Origin: Owenia fusiformis
Lineage: Eukaryota; Annelida; Polychaeta; Sabellida; Oweniidae
DNA: 64,000 bases
Reading direction: 5' to 3'
NCBI GenBank assembly: GCA_903813345.2
Contig: CAIIXF020000005.1
Coordinates: forward strand, 24,741,375-24,805,374
Part shown: piece after piece, positions 38,601 to 44,148 of the stretch
How positions within the stretch are numbered: position 1 is the stretch's first letter
How the letters are laid out: every line of letters starts with the position of its first letter
Translations under genes and position numbers: made by a program
Notes under the pieces: model-generated
Seen by the model: only the letters and a program-made list of their open reading frames with translations
Databases searched by the model: none
What the model was told of the DNA's origin: nothing

Positions 38601-40646
38601 AACCGAAAGCACAGAACCACCGCCTGCAATCAACATAACATAACATGGTTTGGTTTTTTCTAGGTTTTCATCACTCAGTCTAAGGCATTTTTATGTCATT
38701 ACCAAATAGTGACATATTGTTATCTAATAAGCAAAACCTTAAGGATCGAGATATAAAATTAAGAATGCATTTATATATTCATTCTAACCATGAGATAAGA
38801 TGCTGAATATGTATGACAAACACATGAAGAACCACGATGAAGACCCATTTCTACAATAACTCTAGTTGGTACCTAAACATCTGAACATCTCAAAATGTGG
38901 AAACTATCATTGTAATCTCAAAATGTGAACACTCTCTTATAATATGCGAACTATCATTCTAATCTGAAAATGTGAATACTCTCCTTGACCTATAATACCT
39001 ATAATATATGAACATCTCAAAATGTCAATACATTCCCGTTTTATTTGAATATCTCAAAATTTGAACACTATCATTGTTATGTAAATATCTAAAAAAATGT
39101 GAAAACACTCCTGTGTTATGAAAGCATCTCAAAATATGAAGACTTTAGTGCTTCTTTTATTCACGCCTTACTGGGCCTTCCTAAATGCTTATACCCATTT
39201 GACATTGTTTGCAAAAATGAACCTACCTTTGCCAATGATTCATGTTGCACCACCGCATTGGTTGTGAGAAGAAGGGTTGCGGTCTGAAGGAGTTTCAACT
39301 CTTCAATCCCTGCCTCCATAAGCACCCACAGCATCGAAATTATATTATTAGCTGCCGTCTAGAAGTGAACATTATAGTACAACAATGCAGTTTATAGACT
39401 AAGAGTCTATCAATCCTCCCACTGAGAGCATACATAAATCTTACTCTTCATTTTGCATTCTCAATTTTATCTAAGTCAAAAGCAAGGAAAAATTAGTAAT
39501 GGTTTTGGTGACCAACTTTTCATCATTATGTATCAGGGTGGGATTAATGTGCAGTAGAAAATGAAACAATTTAGGGCCTATTTTTCAATAATCAAAAATG
39601 TAGGATGCTTTATGGAAAGAATGCCCATATATAGGGCTAAAATATTGAGCATGCAAAAAATGTAAAGATATGAACTCTAGATCACACAAAATTTTACCCA
39701 GAACTTACCATTGATATAGATTCATGTTGCACAAGACGCTGCATGGAAGTTAGACAAATGTGGACGATTTTAGGGTTTTTTGTATCACATCCAAGAATAA
39801 ATGGTTGAATAACCTCAGTGCTCTGTGAGACTAAACCTGAAGAATGAGAAGCACACAACCTCAGAACACATTCACTCATAATACTCTGGTATGCATTGTT
39901 ACATGTACCTTCAACCAATCAGAACTCAGTTGAATTTTGTACATATTGTTTGTGATTGGCTGTTCTCTTGGCTACTGTACATATTGATGTGATGATGGAA
40001 AATGATCTCAGTTGTACTTACATGTAATTGATTTTTGCAATAAAATTGTTTAAATCAATTAGACTGATGAAAGCATATGAGAGAAAATTCACCTACCCGC
40101 AATAATATTATCCGTTTTGGCTGTAATACTGCGTAATCTTAACATCCCTGCTTCTGATGCCTTAAAATGCAGAAATGTTAAAAATCATGTTAGATACAAT
40201 TATAGAATAGACTAGATGCCAGTAGAAATAATCTTGATTCACCCTTCTTTTCACAGAATTGATGATGATGACTGATATATGACGAGGAATGCTTCGATCA
40301 GAAGGGATCATGGGAAACACCTTTCATTGTGCGCATGCGTGAAAATGAACCGAATCAGTTGCAGAAATAAACCAAATCAGTTGTAGATTGCCCTTACTCA
40401 ACTTCTTGGAAGGATAGAGTTTCTTACAGGTATGTACTATTAGGTTACAACAGGTGTCAGCAGTTTCCTGCTAACTGCTGTCAAGTAGTTACAAGCTGTC
40501 ATTCCTAAAATGATGGATAAAATAGCACTCACCTCTTTGACTGGTGGATACTTTCTTTTGGTTTCTGCGGACAATGATCTCAGATCACCTAGCAGATTTT
40601 CCACAAGCTTTTTCGCAATGACCTGTTTATTTTGGTGGGCGGTCAT
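17598..40646 (-). CDS. MON2: MON2, N-terminal half, 19 coding exons (gene runs off recognisable sequence)
   Basis: MON2 is a large cytosolic scaffold of the DCB-HUS family, related to the non-catalytic parts of BIG/GBF Arf exchange factors. It acts with DOP1 at the trans-Golgi and endosomes in membrane recycling. Spliced in order, the exons give 799 codons collinear with roughly the first half of vertebrate MON2 (about 1700 aa in total). Landmarks I recognise include PPVKE in exon 1, [23 protein letters not shown] in exon 7, [10 protein letters not shown] in exon 10, RDAFIT.LCK.SLPPHY in exon 14, [11 protein letters not shown] in exon 17 and [17 protein letters not shown] in exon 19. All junctions are GT-AG with matching phases. 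Exons, 5' to 3': 40646-40533, 40160-40097, 39836-39709, 39358-39227, 38623-38491, 38335-38235, 37862-37737, 31212-31018, 29526-29402, 28588-28461, 28094-27941, 27122-26989, 25839-25758, 25130-24940, 22896-22760, 22361-22257, 20173-20016, 18025-17938, 17699-17598. The next expected exon was not found between 1 and 17597. Confidence 0.95.
17938..18025 (-). CDS. MON2: MON2 exon 18
   Basis: An 88-nt exon (phase 2 in, 0 out) encodes [20 protein letters not shown] and CMEMAYSNR. Human has [29 protein letters not shown]. It is too short for the ORF listing and was found by phase and homology. Confidence 0.93.
18091..19834. mobile_element. Satellite-bearing element (family C) with DHDH hexamer tract
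   Basis: About five copies of a 146-bp unit (AACAAGATGGCCGCCCAAAA, TCAGCTCTAGTACTTGATAT, CCTGAAATGGCGATGACAAG) end in a GATCAC/GACCAC hexamer run at 19741-19798. The left edge AACAAGGCACAGGACGTGAA matches family D, and the right edge GGTATGATAAAAA is like D's GGTACGATAAAAA. A long-TIR element (18259-18965) interrupts the first unit. It lies in the MON2 intron between exons 17b and 18. Confidence 0.6.
18259..18965. mobile_element. AAAGGAGC long-TIR element, copy 1
   Basis: The 707-bp element has ends AAAGGAGCACGTAGGTTATC and the inverse of the same. The inverted arms run about 200 bp or more with moderate divergence. It has no transposase. It splits a family C satellite unit between GTGT and GAAGG. 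A target duplication is not clear. Confidence 0.8.
20016..20173 (-). CDS. MON2: MON2 exon 17b
   Basis: A 158-nt exon (phase 0 in, 2 out) encodes [40 protein letters not shown] and SS, matching the human and insect proteins closely. The donor is GTAAGT. Confidence 0.95.
20537..21233 (+). mobile_element. CCCAYCRAAC family (B), copy in a MON2 intron
   Basis: It starts ACAGCAACTCCTCTAAGTAG, then AATCCCACCAAACA, and ends AACTTTGTTTGGTGGGATAA. It has internal AACCAAATC/GAGTTATC units and an ACAGACAGACAGACA tract near the end. It lies between alternative exons 17a and 17b of MON2. Confidence 0.65.
21703..21708 (-). promoter_or_regulatory. Possible intronic polyadenylation signal
   Basis: A canonical AATAAA on the minus strand overlaps the stop codon of alternative MON2 exon 17a. 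If used, it would end a short MON2 transcript here. Such hexamers are common by chance in AT-rich DNA. Confidence 0.3.
21707..21925 (-). CDS. MON2: MON2 alternative exon 17a (diverged duplicate, possible terminal exon)
   Basis: After a CTTTCAG acceptor in phase 0, this segment reads [20 protein letters not shown], then a lysine-rich tail with a run of six K, and reaches a TAA at 21709-21707. An AATAAA (21708-21703) overlaps the stop. Its start resembles the constitutive exon 17b ([14 protein letters not shown]), so it looks like a diverged exon duplicate. It could end the transcript, giving a truncated MON2 of about 740 residues, or be a cassette using a weak GTTTGT donor after DEE, which would keep phase 0. 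Chance resemblance is unlikely over HLV.ILGL next to a good acceptor, but expression is unproven. Confidence 0.5.
   Translation of the reverse strand, partial: HLVHILGLRATLHGELVQEYSAPDTTSSGKSKKKKKKQKPTKSSKKGTKDEEVCVFYSPFVHFIFIEEKCTN
22257..22361 (-). CDS. MON2: MON2 exon 16
   Basis: A 105-nt phase 0/0 exon encodes [20 protein letters not shown] then [15 protein letters not shown], matching human [20 protein letters not shown]. The acceptor is TTCAG and the donor GTAAAA. Two alternative continuations follow, at 21925 and 20173. Confidence 0.93.
22760..22896 (-). CDS. MON2: MON2 exon 15
   Basis: A 137-nt exon (phase 1 in, 0 out) encodes a low-complexity linker with [13 protein letters not shown], aligning with human HQQVVAVGQPLAV. 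It ends GPVM before a GTGGGT donor. Confidence 0.88.
23385..23505. repeat. 16-bp minisatellite
   Basis: About seven copies of GGGGATGAGTTGTCCA with variants. It lies in a MON2 intron next to a pogo-like MITE. Confidence 0.9.
23503..23660. mobile_element. Pogo-like MITE remnant
   Basis: Repeated AAGTGGAACACCTCTGTAA units end in GTTCCACTTACTAGGGTTAT and ACTGTA. Same family as 63180. Single left ends of related type (ACAGTAAAACCTGTCTTATT) occur at 22934, and ACAGTAAAACTTGAACATTT at 51180. Confidence 0.5.
24311..24425. repeat. Dispersed repeat (CTGCCATTTATTACAG), copy 2
   Basis: ATAACCTGCCATTTATTACA, then an ACCAATCACCGACCACC stretch and GATAACAATATGTTTTGGCG. It is a diverged member of the 10081 family in a MON2 intron. 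Confidence 0.55.
24940..25130 (-). CDS. MON2: MON2 exon 14
   Basis: A 191-nt exon (phase 2 in, 1 out) encodes [40 protein letters not shown] and LTVLNT, closely matching human. The donor is GTATGT. Confidence 0.95.
25758..25839 (-). CDS. MON2: MON2 exon 13
   Basis: An 82-nt exon (phase 1 in, 2 out) encodes [20 protein letters not shown] then SLMLDA. Human has [22 protein letters not shown]. The human protein has a longer acidic linker before this point, so an extra small exon could lie in the 25840-26988 intron, although the phases join without one. Confidence 0.92.
26989..27122 (-). CDS. MON2: MON2 exon 12
   Basis: A 134-nt exon (phase 2 in, 1 out) encodes [20 protein letters not shown] and a helix ending SSSKEKQ. 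It is the counterpart of human [20 protein letters not shown]. The first 50-60 nt and the acceptor have been amplified upstream in a 116-bp tandem array (27064-27810). Confidence 0.93.
27064..27810. repeat. 116-bp tandem array made from the MON2 exon 12 acceptor region
   Basis: Units recur at 27068, 27185, 27301, 27417, 27533, 27649 and 27765 (spacing 117 then 116), the last one partial. On the minus strand each full copy has intron sequence, TTTTACAG and about 50 nt of exon 12 ending CAATCACTG. The first unit is the real exon. Copies are one base shorter in the CCTCCC region and carry ATG where the exon has CTG. Confidence 0.92.
27941..28094 (-). CDS. MON2: MON2 exon 11
   Basis: A 154-nt exon (phase 1 in, 2 out) encodes a glycine-rich linker with [20 protein letters not shown], matching human GIGGGVTLLPAFEYRGTW. 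The donor is GTAAGT. Confidence 0.92.
28248..28365. repeat. Dispersed repeat (CTACCTGCCATTTGTTACAG), copy 3
   Basis: ATGCAAAATGTCACTACCTG is identical to the 10081 copy, followed by ACTGAATGCCAGATGCAAAC and AACAATATGTTACC. It lies in the intron between MON2 exons 10 and 11. Confidence 0.65.
28461..28588 (-). CDS. MON2: MON2 exon 10
   Basis: A 128-nt exon (phase 2 in, 1 out) encodes [20 protein letters not shown] and a proline/serine linker. It is nearly identical to human [20 protein letters not shown]. Confidence 0.95.
28837..29385 (-). mobile_element. Internally deleted mariner-like element
   Basis: The ends CAGGGTGGTCAAAAAATGGA and the inverse of CAGGGTGGTCAAAAAAACTG are flanked by TA. 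On the minus strand a transposase C-terminus remains: [20 protein letters not shown] and AEIICII-like residues (read as [13 protein letters not shown]) before a stop. It lies in the MON2 intron between exons 9 and 10. Confidence 0.82.
29402..29526 (-). CDS. MON2: MON2 exon 9
   Basis: A 125-nt exon (phase 0 in, 2 out) encodes [20 protein letters not shown] and ends VIQPHLV, matching human [19 protein letters not shown]. The donor GTAGAG lies 15 nt from a mariner remnant. Confidence 0.94.
29721..30914. mobile_element. hAT-like non-autonomous element with perfect 8-bp target duplication
   Basis: The ends TAGAGGCATCAC and the inverse of TAGAGGTGTCAC are flanked by identical CTATTTAC (29713-29720, 30915-30922). 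The 8-bp duplication and TAGRGGTG-type end are hAT-like. Inside, 29918-30519 is bounded by a second inverted repeat (TCAGTCAGCGGTAATCCACT). No transposase was seen. It lies in the MON2 intron between exons 8 and 9. Confidence 0.8.
31018..31212 (-). CDS. MON2: MON2 exon 8
   Basis: A 195-nt phase 0/0 exon encodes 65 residues including [20 protein letters not shown] and [18 protein letters not shown], within the HUS-like region. It is separated from exon 7 by a 6.5-kb intron that holds the LINE and its satellite-bearing host element. Confidence 0.94.
32089..34008 (-). CDS. LINE ORF2, reverse transcriptase part
   Basis: The 639-codon frame includes [54 protein letters not shown] and the catalytic FADDTNLL. 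This arrangement is typical of the CR1/Jockey superfamily. The usual AFDTVNHD reads AFDPINHD. The C-terminal connection has [10 protein letters not shown]. The true ORF begins in the endonuclease frame upstream; the ATG at 34008 is simply the first Met after the frameshift. Confidence 0.92.
   Translation of the reverse strand: MYYKYVKCPTITNLTAYKEYKRLLRRTIRTSERSYYRDRFNSANGNIKDTWAVIKDILKKKKAYPKSQNEFIVNDQVISDKTEISNKFNEFFATIGKKYAENIGQSNKHWSQFINSMKKTDIKFNFDLITHQELHDLMGDLKDSSASIDDIKPIIIRQSKDDLLNPLLFIYNMSFQQGCFPDLLKMAKVIPIFKSGENDKFTNYRPISILSVFSKLIEKLVHKRLYTFFEESKLFYLHQFGFRKHFSTYMAILTFVENIRSALENDKYSIGIFLDLSKAFDPINHDILIKKLDFYGVGQVEQNFFKSYLQNRKQIVSYDGALSDTLTVSQGVPQGSVLGPLLFIIYVNDLFTASQSLKSVLFADDTNLLASDHNLTRLVNTVNQELITLDDWFKANLLSLNYSKTKFIVFSKKRKKICQQIEIFINGKQIDRVHEINFLGVTIDEFLDWKSHIKNVERKISRTIGISFKCRYLLNIKSMLAIYNSLIYSYLNYCTIIWAGAYSALDKLLKLQKSYLRLMAGKDRFEHSAPLFKQFRILPVHDIYQLNVGIFVYCWYNNILVHRKIFENYFTLNFDIHRYQTRHSHDIHAFKFKTNIGLYSLKVQGQQIWNSISHHIRQAASLSIFKSLFKQNKINDIPL
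34047..35231 (-). CDS. LINE ORF2, endonuclease part
   Basis: The 394-codon frame is an apurinic-like endonuclease. FNSQSI near the start of the domain, the FSETWL glutamate, [16 protein letters not shown] and ISDHFPVF are the standard catalytic and structural motifs. About 90 residues of unclassified sequence precede them. It ends early at NDNSRLG: the next frame over continues as [11 protein letters not shown] into the reverse transcriptase, so one base has been lost near 34045-34050. Confidence 0.88.
   Translation of the reverse strand: MVDTYDLHVADTLCHELPFYSVIDDIEYLESVPYADLLANFEHKIFNPFNERLSNENDEIEMYMKNDVMDSITKCKYRSLTELSALMDSKTGQDFSIIHFNSQSILSKESELNIFINQLKKNPVQVLAFSETWLNSDTEKQCASLFSDYTPYFSSRTDRAGGGAALFIFNGICHKFRHDIKFHDDQCNSLAIEIVNQQSKNIIVTALYKPPKINIDEFNVNLTSYLRQINNENKFSVITGDFNIDLFKSDIHKGTDDFLNILYSYNHRPLIYKPTRVTSHSATLIDNIFTNMSNFIHGDVILSDISDHFPVFALSESTISTIKFKTISYRKHTTQNLQMFKQQLSTVDWTDLYSSNKANDAYNIFHDIISKIYNESFPLLKKRVKHYNDNSRLG
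35669..36664 (-). pseudogene. LINE ORF1 (coiled coil plus RRM), interrupted by a MITE
   Basis: From about 36348 to 35669 the frame gives a coiled coil ([18 protein letters not shown], then [15 protein letters not shown]), then an L1-ORF1p-like RRM ([15 protein letters not shown]) and a C-terminal domain ([33 protein letters not shown]). The original start, [19 protein letters not shown], lies at 36664-36578. A 225-bp inverted-repeat element sits between these parts, so the Met at 36427 and the 26 residues after it are transposon sequence, not ORF1. The protein would bind RNA as a trimer. Confidence 0.82.
36349..36573. mobile_element. 225-bp MITE inside the LINE ORF1
   Basis: The ends are AGTGGTCACACTTATGCCGT and the inverse of ACGGCAAGTGTGACCGCT, with arms extending about 45 bp (GTGTGGGCTCACGGTTCGCC) around an AT-rich core with (AATT)n. 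ORF1 coding sequence resumes in frame on either side if the MITE is ignored, with no clear target duplication. Confidence 0.8.
37370..37720. repeat. 14-bp minisatellite next to the MON2 exon 7 donor
   Basis: About 25 copies of GTATGTATGAGATC with C/T and A/T variants. The array starts about 15 nt from the exon 7 donor and ends at the edge of the family D element. Confidence 0.95.
37737..37862 (-). CDS. MON2: MON2 exon 7
   Basis: A 126-nt phase 0/0 exon carries the most conserved block of the N-terminal half: [17 protein letters not shown] and [14 protein letters not shown] 14-bp minisatellite starts about 15 nt downstream of its donor, so the long reading frame continuing past the exon is an artefact of the repeat. 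Confidence 0.95.
38235..38335 (-). CDS. MON2: MON2 exon 6
   Basis: A 101-nt exon (phase 1 in, 0 out) encodes a poorly conserved serine/proline-rich linker ending [13 protein letters not shown], the counterpart of human LKPCAKDAYMLFQ. Confidence 0.9.
38491..38623 (-). CDS. MON2: MON2 exon 5
   Basis: A 133-nt exon (phase 0 in, 1 out) encodes [20 protein letters not shown] followed by a segment ending [11 protein letters not shown]. It matches human [20 protein letters not shown] and VVFERMVAED. The donor is GTGAAT. Confidence 0.93.
38871..39125. repeat. Degenerate tandem repeat of about 30-60 bp
   Basis: ATCTCAAAATGTGAA and ACTATCATTGTAATC recur with heavy divergence in the intron between MON2 exons 4 and 5. 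A reverse-oriented relative may occur at 21960-22130. Confidence 0.55.
39227..39358 (-). CDS. MON2: MON2 exon 4
   Basis: A 132-nt phase 0/0 exon encodes 44 residues beginning [15 protein letters not shown] and containing [19 protein letters not shown], equivalent to human [19 protein letters not shown]. The donor is GTAGGT. Confidence 0.93.
39709..39836 (-). CDS. MON2: MON2 exon 3
   Basis: A 128-nt exon (phase 1 in, 0 out) encodes a segment with [17 protein letters not shown] and [10 protein letters not shown], equivalent to human EVVQPFLMGCGTKEPKI and AIQRLMSHE. The donor is GTAAGT. It lies in the DCB domain. Confidence 0.93.
40097..40160 (-). CDS. MON2: MON2 exon 2
   Basis: A 64-nt exon, phase 0 in and phase 1 out, encodes [21 protein letters not shown]. 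It has a CTTTTAAG-type acceptor (ATTTTAAG) and a GTAGGT donor. It is too short for ORF finders and was found by walking the gene; it continues the DCB-like N-terminal domain. Confidence 0.88.
40533..40646 (-). CDS. MON2: MON2 exon 1 (start codon)
   Basis: The 38 codons start at ATG 40646 and end at phase 0 before a GT donor. The sequence [15 protein letters not shown] and the ending KYPPVKE match the MON2 N-terminus (human KKLLENMQSDLRALS...PPVKE). The start is chosen because homology reaches within a few residues of it. Confidence 0.93.
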
Positions 40647-40650
40647 GATT

Positions 40651-42189
40651 TTTATTTTTTATTTTTTCCGATTTTCAAGATATCAATGAATATACCGATA
40701 AGGACTCTAATGGTGGAAGTAAAATTTTACACAGATATTCACCATAACACTGTTCTTTATTTTAGATGAGCTGACGTCATGTGAAAGTCAAAATAAAAAG
40801 ATGTGCAGCCTTTTTAAAAGAAAAACAAACCAACTCAAGTTTTCCTGAGCGCCGCCATATTGGACACGTCACACACGCCACCTATCATTGAAATTTGAAC
40901 TGAAATTCGGCTGCTCGTGCAGACAATTCAACAAAAGGGCATATATCATCGCTTTACTTGACATTCGTGAGTCGATATTATGCATAATTTATAAATTAGT
41001 ATTTATAGCTTCTCAATGCTGCAATTTATTACACAGTAAATTGTAATTTATGTAAAAAATTTGATTTTTGTATTTTTGAAAATCCAGATGTCAGCTCCAA
41101 ACTTAGGCCTCAGCCTAAACTTAGAAATAGAACTTTAATAAGTGATTAGTGAAGTGCTATATTGTAGGGACCATGGGCACCAGAGTTTCTCAAGATGGTG
41201 CCCCTCTGCCCCTATAAATTGCCCACAAGTTTACCAAAAATTCCTAAGGGGGAGGCCCCATTCCCCTCCCCCCACTTTATAACTCCCACTCCCCTGCTGG
41301 ATTCGCAACTGCCCAGTAACAACTTCTCATAAATGACAACAAACCAGTCTTGTTAAAATGACAACTCATCCTTCTTCCTTACTTTACTTTTTATTTTTTA
41401 TATGTTTTATCCTATTCAAAAATGTTAATTTCTACCCAAATACAAAATGTAAGGCTGCATATAGGCTAAAGCTAAGCTGTAACAGAGGAAACGTCATAAT
41501 AAAACACGTACAATAGTACATCGATTCCTGGAAGCAGATCGAATAGAGCACGGTCATTCATGTATGGAGAAATATAGAACGTTCATTATAGCCTATGCTG
41601 CATTCTGATTGGTTGAGAAATTCAAATAGAGCATGGTCATGTTTGAATATTATGTAATGCAATTGTATGCATTTCTTTGGTCTAATGCACTTATACCCTG
41701 GGATAAGAGGAGGGAAAGCCCCAGAGTTTAAAGATGACAGACATAATTACCTCTCTTGCTTACCACCTTCGTCGTTCGAATTTTCATCGGCTAGTTATCA
41801 AATACTACACTTCGATCCGATGGGATGTTTTAATTGATATAGGCATATTCCGTGCACCTTTCTCTATCTTGATGTAAAATGAGAAGCTATGATATTGGTT
41901 TACGCGCCAGAAATGAACATAATATTATTCGAAGCGTATTTCGAAAATTTTGAAACCGCCATTGATGACGTCATTTGTTTGTCGACTTTTGACCAATCAG
42001 CGACGATGTCATCTCAATACAGATTTACATTATAAGCGTATGTCATCTTTGAACCCTGGTGTTTCTCCCCCTCTGCCCTGGGATTATACACCCAAGTTAT
42101 AGTATAACAAAACAATGATGTGATATGGAATTCAATTAATGTAATTATTATTTATTTTGTTATCTTATTCTTAGATTGGGCTGGAAAAT
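40651..42189. promoter_or_regulatory. Divergent MON2 / dispanin 5' region
   Basis: This interval separates the MON2 start from the first dispanin coding exon. It includes GCCGCCATATTGG at 40851-40863, close to the YY1-type CCGCCAT core, with no clear TATA box. It also holds a 400-bp inverted-repeat element (41692-42088). The dispanin coding exon is preceded by a good acceptor (TTATTCTTAG, ending 42174), so a 5' untranslated exon probably lies in this interval. Promoter function is inferred from layout only. Confidence 0.35.
41692..42088. mobile_element. About 400-bp inverted-repeat element in the MON2/dispanin interval
   Basis: The left end TATACCCTGGGATAAGAGGA and the inverse of the right end (TATAATCCCAGGGCAGAGGG) align over about 50 bp through AAAGATGACA. 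Non-coding. It sits 100 bp upstream of the dispanin start codon. Confidence 0.65.
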
Positions 42190-42269
42190 ATGGCGCAAGT
42201 TGGTCCACAACCTGGTGGTGTAGCTACATACAATCAACAGATGGGTGCTACAGTTATTGTAGGGAATGA
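42190..42269 (+). CDS. Dispanin exon 1 (coding part)
   Basis: The ATG at 42190 opens 26 codons rich in G, Q, P and V (MAQVGPQPGG...) and two bases of the next codon, then a GTATGT donor. An upstream TTCTTAG acceptor suggests a preceding untranslated exon. Confidence 0.78.
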
Positions 42270-44027
42270 GTATGTACAAATATTCATATTTCATATTACA
42301 TGTATTAACTGAAAGTGAAAGAATTTTGAAGAAAAACTTTTGAAATAGTTTCCAAATCTGTTAACAATTGTGGAGAAATGGATTTACAAGGTTTTTAAAC
42401 CTTGTAAGCTTGGACTTGCTGATATGGTTTAGTGCCTTTTCAGAAAGTTATTAGCTAAATATGTCTGTTCCTGTGGCATCCCTTTAACATGTTTAAGGTT
42501 ATGTTTAAGCAAAAAATTTTGAAAAAATTGCTGTACTTGCCCATGTTATTTTCTGGCACAAAGTAAAGTATGAAGGCATTTTTCCTTGCTCTTTCAGGAA
42601 AGTATCTCTTTTATTACATTTTCATCTTATAGTAAACCCGGTAATCGGTCTATGGTACATGAAACTTCAAGAAAATGGCTGCCTTTTCAATTTTCCAAAT
42701 TTCTTCTCCAAGTTTCTCAACAACACTGGATGGCCTACTCATCTTTTTTAAATTACTAAACGAAATTATAAGATACAACAAGTAGGATGCTTTCTGGAAA
42801 AACTAAGGAAATGCACCCATGTATTCTTATTTTATTTTGTACAAGAACATATTAATCATAGGTTCTGGGCTGATATAAAGATGGAAGCACCAGAATCCAG
42901 TATTATCTATCAATAAACACAGATCGATTACCATGCCATCTTTATTTAAAAATTATTTCTATCGACCTTAGCGCCTATGATATTAATAATGTGTGCAGAT
43001 AATGCAATTCTTTCAAAACAAATTTCTTCAACATGTGCCTAAAAATAGTAAAGGCAATTTGTGGGACCATATTATGAACAGTACATCTGTATATCATGCA
43101 ACTCAAATAAGGGCTTGCAAAAAGTGCTTGGTGTAACAAGGACGTCCTTAGTGTAACAATTAAATCACCCTTTTGTGTTGGAATCTGTTACATATTCTGC
43201 ATATTGTAACTGGTATCTGGAGGGGGTCACATTTAACATGTTCAGGTAGTTAAAATTTTTTATTAGGCCCCAATGTTATTTTCAGGAACAAATAAATGAT
43301 CATAACCAGAGACATATAAAACATATGTCTCTGTCATAACACATTCCATATTGTCTACCTAGTCTATTGATGGTACAAAATGCTATTACATATTTTGAGT
43401 TAAAGGCAGTGCCAGATCTAGAGGGAGTGACAAAATTGCAAGCAACACTTACAATTGATCTAACAATAACAAATTCCTTATGATCTCAAATACAATACCT
43501 TCCTATATATATCCGGTATATATGTTATGACTTTGCGAAATTTCTTGTCAGCTTGCTCACTAGATATGATTCTCCCTTTAATGATGTGAAATAATCCACC
43601 TCCTCTTCACTTTAATTCATAAAGTCTGTTTACTTTATTTCTTGCTACTTATAATTCATATACACAAAATCATGTTGCATTTCAAAATATCCCCAACATG
43701 ACTGGAATTATGTTTATATTTTCCAGGGAGAGACGGTCCTATGTATGCCTGTCATTCTTCAGTCTAATCCTGAGTCCCTTCTGTGGAATTATCGCACTGA
43801 TCTTTGGCTGTTGTTCCAAATGTAGTTATAATGATGGGGATTTTCAAAAAGGAAGTTGCCTAGCAAGATGTGCATGTGGATGGGCATTGACTGGAATCAT
43901 CACCACAATAGTGATTGCTATACTGATTGTAGTACTATTTTTCGCAGCACCTGAAATATTTTGGACTATATATATTCTTGTTCTAGCTAAAGCACATGGC
44001 TTTGAATTGAACATGATGGGTGCTTAG
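42190..44027 (+). CDS. CD225/dispanin-family (IFITM-like) two-pass membrane protein, 2 coding exons
   Basis: Exons 42190-42269 and 43727-44027 join GA|G (GTATGT donor, TTTTCCAG acceptor) to give 126 residues. A short N-terminal tail (1-30) is followed by a hydrophobic segment at about 33-55, a connecting loop with Y-N-D-G-D-F-Q-K-G and ARCACGWA, and a second hydrophobic segment at about 78-100. The spacing of the GD..G and AR.A..W residues is typical of the CD225 domain shared by IFITM, PRRT and TMEM dispanins. Many cysteines flank the first segment (46, 55, 56, 59, 71, 75, 77), possible S-acylation sites as in IFITM. The family acts in membranes, in fusion control or trafficking; the specific role here is unknown. 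A shorter start at the codon before exon 2 is less likely because exon 1 gives a normal dispanin tail. Confidence 0.85.
43727..44027 (+). CDS. Dispanin exon 2 (CD225 domain and stop)
   Basis: This exon carries both membrane segments and ends at TAG 44025-44027. An AAAGGAGC-family transposon begins only 122 nt past the stop, and no AATAAA is seen before it, so the 3' end is unclear and may fall inside the element. Confidence 0.88.
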
Positions 44028-44148
44028 ATGAATGCAGATGCTGGATAAACACCACTCCTTAAATTAAAACAGAAGCTGAATATTCTTTGATGTACTTTAG
44101 GTTTATATTGACAATGGTTTTCATATTTTGTGAAACAATCATTTTTAC

